Shown: piece by piece, positions 1 through 6,825 of the stretch | Layout: each line of letters opens with the position of its first letter | Numbering within the stretch: the first letter of the stretch is position 1 | Made by a program: the position numbers and the translations under genes | The notes under the pieces: generated by a model | Seen by the model: the letters and a program-made list of their open reading frames with translations, nothing else | Told to the model about the DNA's origin: nothing | The model's database searches: none | Source: an uncultured Lysobacteraceae bacterium | GTDB lineage: Bacteria > Pseudomonadota > Gammaproteobacteria > Xanthomonadales > Xanthomonadaceae | Length of the DNA: 7,102 bases | NCBI GenBank assembly: GCA_946886995.1 | Contig: CAMPJU010000062.1 | Coordinates: 1-7,102, forward strand | Direction: 5' to 3'

Positions 1-8
1 GTGGTCAA
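1..8 (-). CDS. rsfS: Possible start of ribosomal silencing factor RsfS (partial, edge)
   Basis: Only the first two and two-thirds codons would lie in the window: a TTG start (reverse complement of 6-8) followed by ACC AC, giving Met-Thr-Thr or similar. A GGAG Shine-Dalgarno-like motif (reverse complement of 19-22) sits 10 nt upstream of the TTG, which is good spacing. In many proteobacteria nadD is directly followed by rsfS and rlmH, and the strand and distance fit that. RsfS binds ribosomal protein uL14 and blocks subunit joining in starved cells. The identity rests on gene order and the ribosome binding site alone. No diagnostic protein sequence is visible, so the real start could lie beyond the edge. 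Confidence 0.3.
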
Positions 9-50
9 GAGGCGTGGGCTCCAGGCGGGCCGGGGAAGGGACGGGATCGG

Positions 51-56
51 ATTATA
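51..56 (-). promoter_or_regulatory. Perfect TATAAT -10-like box at the nadD stop codon
   Basis: The minus strand reads TATAAT here, and its TAA is the stop codon of nadD. Such an AT-only hexamer is rare in this GC-rich sequence. A transcript started about 7 nt downstream would have a leader of roughly 36 nt before the candidate TTG start of the next gene, with a GGAG inside it. No good -35 hexamer is present at 16-18 nt upstream (CTCGGT or TCGGTG there), and there is no TG extension. It may be an internal promoter for rsfS and later genes, or a chance result of the stop-codon context. Confidence 0.35.
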
Positions 57-744
57 GGGGGCGCGTGTCCTGCACCGAGGCTGCGCCCGGTGCCATGTAG
101 AGCCGGTGACGATCGATGAACGTCGCGACCGCGTCCGGGACCAGGTGCTTCCAGGCGCCGCCGGACACGGCGAGCGCGCGGATCCGCGAGGCGGACACGG
201 GTTCCAGTGGCTGGCGCAGCGACAGCACGCAACCACCGGGGGTGGCATGGAGCGCGTCGACATCGTCCGTGCGTCGCCCAAGCATCGCCGCGGCGAGGTG
301 GGGCGGCAATCCCTCCTCCAGCGGATGTCCTTCGCGGCCGGCGACGACCCAGTGCGCCGCGTCGAGGAGCGCCGGCCAGCCCTTCCAGCCAGGCAGTCCG
401 CGGAAGCTGTCGGCGCCGAGGACGAACGCGATCGGCTGCCGGTCGCCGTGTTCGTCGCGGACGTCCCGCAGGGTGTCGATCGTGCGCGACGGGTCGCCGC
501 GCGCGAGTTCGCGCAGGTCCACCCGCAACCCGGGCTGCCCGTCAACTGCGAGCGCCAGCATGGCCGCGCGCTGCGCACCGTCGGCGCCGGTGGGCGGGCG
601 ATGCGGCGGATCGGCCGCGGGCAGCAGGCGGACGGTCGCCTGCAATCGGTCCCTTGCGGCGATGGCGACCGCGAGGTGGCCGCGATGCACCGGGTCGAAC
701 GTGCCGCCGTAGAACACCAGCAGGCGCGACGACCGGTCAGGCAT
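52..744 (-). CDS. nadD: Nicotinate-mononucleotide adenylyltransferase NadD
   Basis: NadD transfers AMP from ATP to nicotinate mononucleotide, making deamido-NAD in the cytoplasmic NAD pathway. The predicted protein is 230 residues, slightly longer than the usual 210-220. The nucleotidyltransferase signature GGTFDPVHRGH lies at residues 13-23 (H20 and H23 are the (H/T)xGH histidines). A PPHRP substrate loop is at 46-50, LGADSF at 109-114, and the C-terminal VSASRIR, matching the family ISxTxIR motif, at 183-189. The ATG at 744 was chosen because the family N-terminus (R-LLVFYGGTF) begins there; the frame stays open further upstream, but that part is holA read in the wrong frame. The start overlaps the holA stop by 8 nt, so translation is probably coupled; the ribosome binding site (GCGGGAC) is weak. 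The tail after residue 215 (YMAPGAASVQDTRPL) extends past the conserved fold and looks unstructured. Confidence 0.96.
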   Translation of the reverse strand: MPDRSSRLLVFYGGTFDPVHRGHLAVAIAARDRLQATVRLLPAADPPHRPPTGADGAQRAAMLALAVDGQPGLRVDLRELARGDPSRTIDTLRDVRDEHGDRQPIAFVLGADSFRGLPGWKGWPALLDAAHWVVAGREGHPLEEGLPPHLAAAMLGRRTDDVDALHATPGGCVLSLRQPLEPVSASRIRALAVSGGAWKHLVPDAVATFIDRHRLYMAPGAASVQDTRPL

Positions 745-1783
745 CGACCAGTCCCGCGGCGTGGCGGTCGGCCGCCGCGAGCAGCAGCCGTTCGAGTGCC
801 TGCCACGCATCGTCGGTCGCCCCCGGCGGGGGGCGTCCCTTGGACGTGCGGTCCACGCGGCCGACCTCGACCGCCAGTCGCTCCCACCGGGCCGCGTCGT
901 GCCGCGCGAGCGCGCGGCGGTACATCGCCTGCTTCGAATCCCAGATGCGCTGCGCCTTGAACGCGGCGGCGAGGTTGCCCCCGCCCGCCTGCGTGCGCGC
1001 GAGCGAGGCGACCGCCTGAAGTTCGCGCGACACCATCCCGAGCAGCGCCGGCACCGCTTCACCCTCCGCGCGGAGCCCGGCGAGCATGCGCGAGACCTGC
1101 GGGGCCTGGCCATTCAACGCCGCGTCGCACAGGCGGAACACGTCGTAGCGCGCGGCGTCGGCGACCAGCGCCTGCAGGCGCGCGGCGTCCACCGGCGCAC
1201 CGTCGGCAAGCAGCACCAGCTTGTCGATCTCCTGCGCCGCGGCCAGCAGGTTGCCTTCCACCCGCTCGGCCAGCAGCTGCACCGCGTCGCGCTCCAGCTT
1301 CAAGCCGCGGTTGCGCGCGCGCCGCTCGATCCAGTCGACCAGCTCGTGGGGCTTCACCGCCCAGGCGACGACGACGTGGCCGACCCGGCCGATCGCCTCG
1401 GTCCACTTGCCTGCGTGCGAGCGGCTCCACTCGCCCGCGGTCACCAGCAGCACGACGTCCGGCGGCGGGTCCGCGCAGAATTCCGAGAGCACCTTCGCGC
1501 CGTCCTTGCCGGGTTTTCCGGAGGGCAGCCGTACCTCGACGAGCCGCCGCGGCGAGAACAGGCTCGGCGCGCGGAACGACGCCGACAACTGGCTCCAGTC
1601 GTAGTCGCGCCCGTCGGCATCGTGGACTTCGCGCTCGGTGATCCCCTCCGCGCGCGCCGCGGCGCGAATCGCATCGGCGGCTTCCTGGACGAGCAGCGGT
1701 TCCGGGCCTGCCACCAGCCAGGCGGGGGCCAGGGGCCCGGCCTCGAGTTGTGCCGCCAGCCGGTCCGGCTTGAGTTCCTGCAT
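737..1783 (-). CDS. holA: DNA polymerase III subunit delta (HolA)
   Basis: HolA is the delta subunit of the clamp-loader complex. It is the wrench that opens the beta sliding clamp so that it can be placed on primed DNA. The protein is 348 residues, close to E. coli HolA (343). The N-terminal fold shows the family pattern AWLVAGPEPLLVQEAADAIR at 21-40, followed by a DWSQL...SLFSPRRLVEVRLP stretch (62-87). EGNLLAAAQEIDKL at 176-189 matches the EGNLLALAQ region of E. coli, and the C-terminal collar helices include the SRELQAV segment near 252-258. The ATG at 1783 gives MQELKPDRLAAQL, which aligns with the family N-terminus. Only 16 nt separate it from lptE, and no clear Shine-Dalgarno precedes it, so it is probably translated by coupling. 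Its end overlaps the start of nadD by 8 nt. Confidence 0.95.
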   Translation of the reverse strand: MQELKPDRLAAQLEAGPLAPAWLVAGPEPLLVQEAADAIRAAARAEGITEREVHDADGRDYDWSQLSASFRAPSLFSPRRLVEVRLPSGKPGKDGAKVLSEFCADPPPDVVLLVTAGEWSRSHAGKWTEAIGRVGHVVVAWAVKPHELVDWIERRARNRGLKLERDAVQLLAERVEGNLLAAAQEIDKLVLLADGAPVDAARLQALVADAARYDVFRLCDAALNGQAPQVSRMLAGLRAEGEAVPALLGMVSRELQAVASLARTQAGGGNLAAAFKAQRIWDSKQAMYRRALARHDAARWERLAVEVGRVDRTSKGRPPPGATDDAWQALERLLLAAADRHAAGLVDA

Positions 1784-1799
1784 CGAGGCCGGCGCGGCG

Positions 1800-2297
1800 T
1801 CAGCCCGCCACGCCGCGCGCGGCGGCGTCGATGCGGCGCAGGATCGAAGCGCCCATCTCGCGGCGCAATTCGCGGGCAAGGATCTCGCGCTCGCTGTCGG
1901 TACCGATCGAGTTGGTGGGCGGCGACACGTAGTCGCGCGAAAGCTCCACCACCTGGCGCGGCACCAGGATCTCGCCATCCGCGCCGCGCAGTTCGAACAC
2001 CACCGCGTAGCGCAGCGAGAACTCCTGGGCACGGCCGCGCGCATCGACGCTCAGCGGGGTGTTGCCCCAGCGTTCTGCCACCAGGTCCAGCACCGCCACG
2101 TCCTCGGCACCATCGGCCGCGGGCACGGCGCCGGCACGCTCCAGCCCGCGTTCCAGGGAGTCGGCCAGCGGACTGTAGGGGTCACGCGCTTCGACGCGCA
2201 CCGGGCCCAGGCCCTCGGGAAGCACCAGCGCATTGCGGAGATGGAAACCGCAGCCGGACAGGACGAGGGCGAGCAGCAGGAGGACGGTGGATTTCAT
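1800..2297 (-). CDS. lptE: LPS-assembly lipoprotein LptE
   Basis: LptE is the outer-membrane lipoprotein that plugs the LptD barrel and helps place lipopolysaccharide in the outer leaflet. The protein is 165 residues. It starts MKSTVLLLLALVLSGCGFHL: one lysine, a leucine-rich core and a lipobox LSGC at 13-16, so signal peptidase II should cut before C16. The mature start CGFHLR is the hallmark of the family, and SRDYVSPPTNSIGTDSERE (120-138) resembles the conserved central region, with an arginine-rich C-terminal helix (RELRREMGASILRRI, 142-156). The residue after the lipidated cysteine is Gly, not Asp, which fits outer-membrane sorting. The ATG at 2297 is fixed by the signal peptide. It lies 62 nt after leuS with no obvious Shine-Dalgarno. 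The next gene, holA, starts 16 nt downstream. Confidence 0.94.
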   Translation of the reverse strand: MKSTVLLLLALVLSGCGFHLRNALVLPEGLGPVRVEARDPYSPLADSLERGLERAGAVPAADGAEDVAVLDLVAERWGNTPLSVDARGRAQEFSLRYAVVFELRGADGEILVPRQVVELSRDYVSPPTNSIGTDSEREILARELRREMGASILRRIDAAARGVAG

Positions 2298-2359
2298 GCA
2301 ACGAGTCTGCGCCAGCGGGGGATGGGCGGCAAGGTACGGTGCGGTCGGTGGCCGGGTCG

Positions 2360-5104
2360 TCACGCGGCCACGATGTTCACGATCTTGCCCGGCACCACGA
2401 TCACCTTGCGGACCTGGAGGCCGTCCACGAACCGCGCGACCGCCGGGTCGGCCAGCGCGGCCGCCTCCGCCGCCTCGCGGCTGCAGTCCGGCGCGACGTC
2501 GATGGTTCCGCGCAGCTTGCCGTTGACCTGCACGGCCAGGGTCACCGAGTCGCGCGCGAGCGCGGCCGGGTCGACCTTCGGGAACGGCACGTCCTCGAGC
2601 AGCTGCTCGGCGTGGCCCAGCACCTGCCACAACGCATGGCAGGCATGCGGCGTCACCGGATTGAGCAGCAGCACCATCGTCTCGAGCACCTCGTGGCGCA
2701 CGGCGCGGCCCTGGTCGGACCGGTCTCCGAACTTCGCGACGTGGTTGAGCAGCTCCATCAGCGACGCGATCGCGGTGTTGAAACTGTGGCGGCGGCCGTA
2801 GTCGTCGCCGACCTTCTGGATGGTTTCGTGGAGCTGCCGGCGCATCGCCTTCTGCCCGGCATCCAGCCGGGCGGGATCGACCTGCGGATGGTCCGGCTGC
2901 GCGGCATGCGCCGCGACCTCGCGCCAGAAGCGGCGCAGGAAGCGCGCCATGCCTTCGACGCCGGCTTCGTTCCACTCCAGCGACTGTTCCGGCGGCGCCG
3001 CGAACATCGAGAACAGGCGCACCGTGTCCGCGCCGTACTTGCCGATCATCGCCTGCGGGTCGACGCCGTTGTTCTTCGACTTCGACATCTTCTCGACGCC
3101 GCCGATCGACACCGGCTGGCCGTCCGCGCGCAGCGTGGCGCCGGTGACGTGGCCATGCTCGCCGCGCACCACGTCGACGTCCGCGGGGTTGATCCATTCC
3201 CGCCGGCCGTCCTCGCCCTCGCGGTAATAGGTCTCGGCGATCACCATGCCCTGGGTGAGCAGGTTGCGCGCCGGTTCGTCCGACTGCACCAGGCCCGCGT
3301 CGCGCAGCAGCCGGTGGTAGAAGCGGAAGTACAGCAGGTGCAGGATCGCGTGCTCGATGCCGCCGATGTACTGGTCGACCGGCAGCCAGTGGTCGGCGCG
3401 CGCGTCGACCTGGGTGTCCGCGCCGGGCGAGGTGTAGCGCGCGTAGTACCAGCTCGACTCCATGAAGGTGTCGAAGGTGTCGGTCTCGCGTTCCGCCGCG
3501 CCGCCGCATTGCGGGCAGCTGGTCTTGCGCCACTCGGGGTCCGCCTTGATCGGCGAGCCCGTGCCCATGAACTCGACGTCCTCAGGCAGCAGCACGGGCA
3601 GCTGGTCCTCGGGCACCGGCACCGCCCCGCACTTGTCGCAGTGGATCACCGGGATCGGGCAGCCCCAGTAGCGCTGGCGGCTCACGCCCCAGTCGCGCAA
3701 CCGGAAGTTGACCCGGCGCGTGCCGCGACCCTCCGCCTCGAAGCGCGCGGCGATGGCCGCGAATGCCTCGTCGAAGTCCATCCCGTCGAGCTCGCCGGAA
3801 TTCACCAGCCAGCCGCGCTCCGTATAGGCGCCACGCTCGGCGATGCCCTGCTCGAAGTCCTCGACGGTCGCCACGGCGGCGGACAGGCTGTACGCGTCCG
3901 TGCTCCGGCCGCGCAGCGCGGCGCGCATCGTGTCGGCGCCCACGCCGGCGTCGAGGTCGTGGCCGATCTCGCGCACGGCATCGAGCACCGCGCGGTCGAC
4001 CACCACCATCCGGACGGGCAGCCCGTGCGATCGCGCGAACTCCCAGTCGCGCTGGTCGTGGCCGGGCACGGCCATCACCGCACCGGTGCCGTAGCCCATC
4101 AGCACGAAGTTGGCGACCCAGATCGGCAGTTCCTCGCCGGTGACCGGATGCAGCGCACGCAGGCCGGTGTCGCGGCCGCGCTTTTCCTGCGTCTCCAGCT
4201 CCGCCTCGGACACGCCACCCTGCGAGAGCCCGGCGATGAACGCGGCCAGTTCCGGATCGGTCCGCGCGGCGCGCACCGCCAGCGGATGCTCGGCCGCGAT
4301 GGACAGGAAGGTCACGCCCATCAGCGTGTCGGGGCGCGTGGTGTACACGCGCACCTGTTCGCCCGTGTCCTTGACGTCGAACGCGAACTCCAGGCCTTCG
4401 CTGCGCCCGATCCAGTTGCGCTGCATGGTCTTGACCGGCTCCGGCCAGCCCGGCAGTGCGTCCAGGCCGTCGAGCAGTTCCTGGGCGTAGTCGGTGATCC
4501 GCAGGAACCATTGCGGGATCTCGCGCTTCTCGACCAGCGCGCCGGTGCGCCAGCCGCGCCCGTCGACCACCTGCTCGTTGGCGAGCACCGTCTGGTCGAC
4601 CGGATCCCAGTTGACGACGGAGTTCTTGCGGTACGCGAGGCCCTGCTTCATCAGCCGCACGAACATCCGCTGCTCGTGCACGTAGTACGACGGCTGGCAG
4701 GTGGCGAACTCGCGCGACCAGTCGATGGCGTAGCCCATCGCCTGCAGCTGCGCCTTCATGTGCGCGATGTTGGCGTAGGTCCACTTGGCCGGCGCGGTCC
4801 TGTGCTTGATCGCGGCGTTCTCGGCGGGCAGGCCGAACGCGTCCCAGCCCATCGGTTGCAGCACGTTCTTGCCGGTCATCCGCTGGTAGCGGCTGATGAC
4901 GTCGCCGATGGTGTAGTTGCGCACGTGCCCCATGTGCAGCGCGCCCGACGGGTACGGCAGCATCGACAGGCAGTAGAACTTCTCGCGCCCGGGCCGTTCG
5001 GTCACCTCGAAGGCACGGGTGTCCGCCCAGAACCGTTGCGCGGCGGCCTCCAGGACGGCTGGCTGGTAGGTCGAGGGGTCGGGGGCGGGCGCTTCGGCGG
5101 ACAC
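2360..5104 (-). CDS. leuS: Leucyl-tRNA synthetase LeuS (with enlarged editing-domain loop)
   Basis: LeuS charges tRNA-Leu with leucine and hydrolyses mischarged tRNA. The protein is 914 residues, against about 860-880 in relatives. The class I signature HMGH is at 57-60 and KMSKS at 672-676. The CP1 editing domain has TTRPDT at 255-260 and GHDQRD at 348-353; T260 and D353 correspond to the editing residues T252 and D345 of E. coli. Two CxxC pairs (C489/C492 and C530/C533) form the zinc site that E. coli has lost. A leucine-specific segment precedes KMSKS, and the C-terminus ends [11 protein letters not shown] as in Xanthomonas. Residues about 368-425 carry an extra loop of roughly 35-45 residues compared with Xanthomonas and E. 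coli, which explains the length. The GTG start at 5104 ([14 protein letters not shown]) matches where Xanthomonas LeuS begins; no clear Shine-Dalgarno precedes it. It is the first gene of the minus-strand operon. Confidence 0.98.
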   Translation of the reverse strand: MSAEAPAPDPSTYQPAVLEAAAQRFWADTRAFEVTERPGREKFYCLSMLPYPSGALHMGHVRNYTIGDVISRYQRMTGKNVLQPMGWDAFGLPAENAAIKHRTAPAKWTYANIAHMKAQLQAMGYAIDWSREFATCQPSYYVHEQRMFVRLMKQGLAYRKNSVVNWDPVDQTVLANEQVVDGRGWRTGALVEKREIPQWFLRITDYAQELLDGLDALPGWPEPVKTMQRNWIGRSEGLEFAFDVKDTGEQVRVYTTRPDTLMGVTFLSIAAEHPLAVRAARTDPELAAFIAGLSQGGVSEAELETQEKRGRDTGLRALHPVTGEELPIWVANFVLMGYGTGAVMAVPGHDQRDWEFARSHGLPVRMVVVDRAVLDAVREIGHDLDAGVGADTMRAALRGRSTDAYSLSAAVATVEDFEQGIAERGAYTERGWLVNSGELDGMDFDEAFAAIAARFEAEGRGTRRVNFRLRDWGVSRQRYWGCPIPVIHCDKCGAVPVPEDQLPVLLPEDVEFMGTGSPIKADPEWRKTSCPQCGGAAERETDTFDTFMESSWYYARYTSPGADTQVDARADHWLPVDQYIGGIEHAILHLLYFRFYHRLLRDAGLVQSDEPARNLLTQGMVIAETYYREGEDGRREWINPADVDVVRGEHGHVTGATLRADGQPVSIGGVEKMSKSKNNGVDPQAMIGKYGADTVRLFSMFAAPPEQSLEWNEAGVEGMARFLRRFWREVAAHAAQPDHPQVDPARLDAGQKAMRRQLHETIQKVGDDYGRRHSFNTAIASLMELLNHVAKFGDRSDQGRAVRHEVLETMVLLLNPVTPHACHALWQVLGHAEQLLEDVPFPKVDPAALARDSVTLAVQVNGKLRGTIDVAPDCSREAAEAAALADPAVARFVDGLQVRKVIVVPGKIVNIVAA

Positions 5105-5192
5105 GGCGGCAACTGCGTGGAACGGCCGGAAAGCCTACCCCAGCGCCCCATCCCCTGCCATGATCGGCGCTCGCTCCATGGGGGAACAGACG
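5105..5192. promoter_or_regulatory. Divergent intergenic region leuS / amidohydrolase
   Basis: These 88 nt separate two divergent genes, so they should hold both promoters. On the minus strand, TAGGCT (complement of 5132-5137) could be the leuS -10, with TGGCAG (complement of 5155-5160) 17 nt upstream as a poor -35. On the plus strand, CATGAT (5159-5164) could be the -10 of the amidohydrolase, about 30 nt before its ATG; no TTGACA-like box lies at the right distance. If both calls hold, the leuS -35 and the plus-strand -10 overlap. That two promoters are here follows from the gene layout; the exact hexamers are guesses. I see no operator-like palindrome, T-box or leader peptide. Confidence 0.4.
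5180..5185 (+). promoter_or_regulatory. Ribosome binding site of the amidohydrolase gene
   Basis: The purine run GGGGGA (continuing with A) ends 7 nt before the ATG at 5193. It decides the start: two in-frame ATGs at 5160 and 5178 lie upstream, but only the 5193 start is correctly spaced from this site and puts a signal peptide at the very N-terminus. Confidence 0.65.
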
Positions 5193-6512
5193 ATGCTTCG
5201 AACCGCCCTGATCGGCGTGCTTGCCGCCATGCCGGCTGCCGCCATCGCACAGGACGCCGCGCCCGCGGCCCCGGCAACCACCGCGCTGCATTGCGAGCGC
5301 CTGTTCGATGCGCGCGCCGGCCGCGTGCTCGGGCCGCACACCGTCGTCGTGCGCGAGGGGCGGATCGCAGAGGTGCTGCAGGGGCGCGCCAGCGTCCCCG
5401 GCGCGGCCACGATCGACCTGGCGGGCCATACCTGCTCGCCCGGCTGGACCGACCTGCACGTGCACCTCGACGGTGAGTCGAGCCCGGACAGCTACTCGGA
5501 AGGATTCCGCCTCGACCCGGTCGACTTCGCCTTCCGCAGCGTCGGCTACGCCCGCAAGACGCTGGAGGCCGGCTTCACCACCGTCCGCGACCTCGGCGGC
5601 GAAGTCACCCTGCACCTGCGCGACGCGATCAACCAGGGGCTGGTCCCCGGTCCGCGGATCTTCGCCGCCGGCAAGTCGATCGCCACCACCGGCGGCCATG
5701 CCGACCCCACCAATGGGCTGAACTCCGAGCTGTCGTACCTGGTCGGCCCGCCGGGCCCGACCCAGGGCGTGGTGAACGGCGTCGACGACGCGCGCCAGGC
5801 CGTGCGCCAGCGCTACAAGGAAGGCAGCGACGTCATCAAGATCACCGCGACAGGTGGCGTGCTGAGCTACGCGAAGTCGGGCGACGCGCCGCAGTTCATG
5901 GTCCCGGAGATCGAGGCGATCGTGCGCACGGCGAAGGACTACGGCTACCAGGTCGCCGCGCACGCCCACGGCAAGGAAGGCATGCGCCGCGCGGTCGTCG
6001 CCGGCGTGACCAGCATCGAGCACGGCACGTACATGGACGACGAGATCTTCGCGCTCATGAAGAAGCACGGCACCTGGTACGTGCCGACCATCCACGCCGG
6101 ACGTTTCGTCGCCGAGAAGGCGAAGGTCGACGGCTACTACCCCGACATCGTGCGCCCGAAGGCCGCGCGCATCGGCTCGCAGATCCAGGCGACGTTCGCG
6201 AAGGCGTACAAGGCCGGCGTCAACATCGGCTTCGGCACCGACATGGGCGTCGGGCCGCACGGCGACAACGCGCGCGAGTTCCTCTACATGGTCGAGGCCG
6301 GGATGCCCGCCGCCGAAGCCTTGCAGGCCGCGACCGTGGATGCGGCCAGGGTGCTGGGCGTCGACGACCAGGGCGTGATCGAGGCAGGCAGGCGTGCCGA
6401 CATCATCGCCATGCCGGGGAATCCCGTGGACGACATCCGGGCCGTCCTCGGCGTCGATTTCGTGATGAAGGACGGGCAGGTGTTCAAGGACGCGACGGCA
6501 GCGGCGCCATGA
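5193..6512 (+). CDS. Exported metal-dependent amidohydrolase (COG1228, imidazolonepropionase/prolidase-like)
   Basis: This 439-residue protein is an amidohydrolase-superfamily hydrolase. It begins with a Sec-type signal peptide ([20 protein letters not shown]); signal peptidase I would cut after the A-I-A at 17-19, so the enzyme should act in the periplasm or outside. Binuclear metal ligands are all present: HxH at 89-91 (DLHVHLD), a carboxylated-lysine candidate K216 in [10 protein letters not shown]257 in AAHAHG, H277 in SIEHG and D350 in GFGTD. Before and after the barrel lie the two halves of the beta-sandwich (about 30-85 and 395-435, the latter with GRRADIIAM and [10 protein letters not shown]). 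Characterised COG1228 members with this architecture include dipeptidases/prolidases and carboxypeptidases as well as cytosolic HutI. The signal peptide and the absence of hut genes argue against HutI. The only two cysteines are C34 and C81. Its stop overlaps the SemiSWEET start (ATGA). The substrate cannot be read from the sequence; a peptide is my best guess. Confidence 0.9.
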   Translation: MLRTALIGVLAAMPAAAIAQDAAPAAPATTALHCERLFDARAGRVLGPHTVVVREGRIAEVLQGRASVPGAATIDLAGHTCSPGWTDLHVHLDGESSPDSYSEGFRLDPVDFAFRSVGYARKTLEAGFTTVRDLGGEVTLHLRDAINQGLVPGPRIFAAGKSIATTGGHADPTNGLNSELSYLVGPPGPTQGVVNGVDDARQAVRQRYKEGSDVIKITATGGVLSYAKSGDAPQFMVPEIEAIVRTAKDYGYQVAAHAHGKEGMRRAVVAGVTSIEHGTYMDDEIFALMKKHGTWYVPTIHAGRFVAEKAKVDGYYPDIVRPKAARIGSQIQATFAKAYKAGVNIGFGTDMGVGPHGDNAREFLYMVEAGMPAAEALQAATVDAARVLGVDDQGVIEAGRRADIIAMPGNPVDDIRAVLGVDFVMKDGQVFKDATAAAP

Positions 6513-6760
6513 CCATGGAGTGGACCGGCTACGTGGCCGCGACGCTGACCACGCTGGCGTTCGTGCCGCAGGCGGTGAAGACCATCCGCACGCGGGACAC
6601 GCGGTCCATCTCGCTGGGGATGTACGTGGTGTTCACCATCGGCATCGCGTTCTGGTTCGGCTACGGGATCGTGCTGCATTCCTGGCCGATGATCGTGTCC
6701 AACCTGGTCACGTTCGTGCTGGCGGGGACGATCCTCGCCCTCAAGGTCAAGCACGGGTAG
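6509..6760 (+). CDS. SemiSWEET-type (PQ-loop/MtN3) small transporter
   Basis: This 83-residue protein is a single three-helix bundle, the normal size of bacterial SemiSWEETs, which work as dimers to let sugars or similar small molecules across the inner membrane. TM1 (about 5-23) ends in the PQ motif (P20-Q21) followed by K24. The basic loop KTIRTRDTR (24-32) should face the cytoplasm and leads to [10 protein letters not shown]2 (about 36-56) holds W49 and Y52, and TM3 (about 59-78) holds N65. W49 and N65 match the Trp/Asn pair known to line the sugar pocket in structurally studied SemiSWEETs. The positive loop and the KVKHG tail predict N-out, C-in, the family topology. The ATG at 6509 overlaps the upstream TGA by 4 nt, suggesting translational coupling; an ATG two codons later is an alternative start. 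The cargo is inferred only by family and could be the product of the amidohydrolase. Confidence 0.88.
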   Translation: MTMEWTGYVAATLTTLAFVPQAVKTIRTRDTRSISLGMYVVFTIGIAFWFGYGIVLHSWPMIVSNLVTFVLAGTILALKVKHG

Positions 6761-6764
6761 GTCC

Positions 6765-6789
6765 CGGCGCCACATTGACGCGGGCGCCG
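6765..6789. repeat. 7-bp inverted repeat between SemiSWEET and thioredoxin genes
   Basis: CGGCGCC (6765-6771) and GGCGCCG (6783-6789) are perfect inverted copies around an 11-nt loop, 4 nt after the SemiSWEET stop. In RNA this would be a GC-only stem. No T-run follows, so it is not a textbook intrinsic terminator. It could slow or protect the end of the amidohydrolase-SemiSWEET mRNA. GGCGCC is self-palindromic and common in GC-rich DNA, so chance is a real possibility. Confidence 0.3.
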
Positions 6790-6790
6790 C

Positions 6791-6796
6791 TACCAT
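6791..6796 (+). promoter_or_regulatory. Candidate -10 element (TACCAT) of the thioredoxin gene
   Basis: TACCAT matches TATAAT at four positions and lies about 30 nt before the thioredoxin ATG, at nearly the same distance as the candidate -10 boxes of leuS and the amidohydrolase. A TTGACG (6775-6780) is a good -35 by sequence but is only 10 nt away, too close for a normal sigma-70 promoter; the properly spaced hexamer (6768-6773) is poor. The call is tentative. Confidence 0.3.
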
Positions 6797-6811
6797 GGCG
6801 GCCCCGTTCGC

Positions 6812-6817
6812 AAGGAG
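6812..6817 (+). promoter_or_regulatory. Ribosome binding site of the thioredoxin-domain gene
   Basis: AAGGAG, 8 nt before the ATG at 6826, is the best Shine-Dalgarno in the window. It fixes the start of the downstream gene and suggests efficient, independent translation. Confidence 0.8.
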
Positions 6818-6825
6818 CCGCGCCA

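Noticed and set aside
745..1113. N-terminal extension of nadD to a start at 1113
   Set aside because: The added 123 residues are arginine/serine-rich and are holA read in another frame. The conserved NadD N-terminus starts at 744.
2304..2332. Possible lptE promoter on the minus strand, TTGCCG - 17 nt - CAGACT
   Set aside because: The -10 matches only three of six positions and would place the transcript start practically at the lptE ATG. The 62-nt gap is more simply read through from leuS.
761..5476. A very long (about 1,570-codon) open frame on the plus strand antisense to leuS, lptE and holA
   Set aside because: It lies codon-on-codon opposite leuS and holA. Antisense stops there need TTA, CTA or TCA sense codons, which are rare in GC-rich genes, so the frame is open by composition. 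Its product is a low-complexity R/A/V/H-rich string with no recognisable domain, while the minus strand encodes four well-conserved proteins.
3582..6260. A long (about 890-codon) minus-strand open frame running through the amidohydrolase gene into leuS
   Set aside because: It crosses two real genes in wrong frames, is rich in Arg/Ala/Gly with no motif, and its leuS part is a shifted reading of LeuS codons. It is a GC-composition shadow.
5193..6512. Calling the amidohydrolase HutI (imidazolonepropionase)
   Set aside because: It shares the superfamily fold and ligands, but has an export signal and no histidine-utilisation genes nearby, which does not fit a cytosolic Hut enzyme.
6775..6780. TTGACG as the -35 of the thioredoxin promoter
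   Set aside because: It is only 10 nt from the TACCAT element, and the hexamer 17 nt downstream (CGGCCC) is no -10.
6765..6789. The inverted repeat as an intrinsic terminator
   Set aside because: The 7-bp stem has an 11-nt loop and is followed by GC-rich sequence with no T-run, so it lacks the key part of a rho-independent terminator. It is kept only as a repeat.
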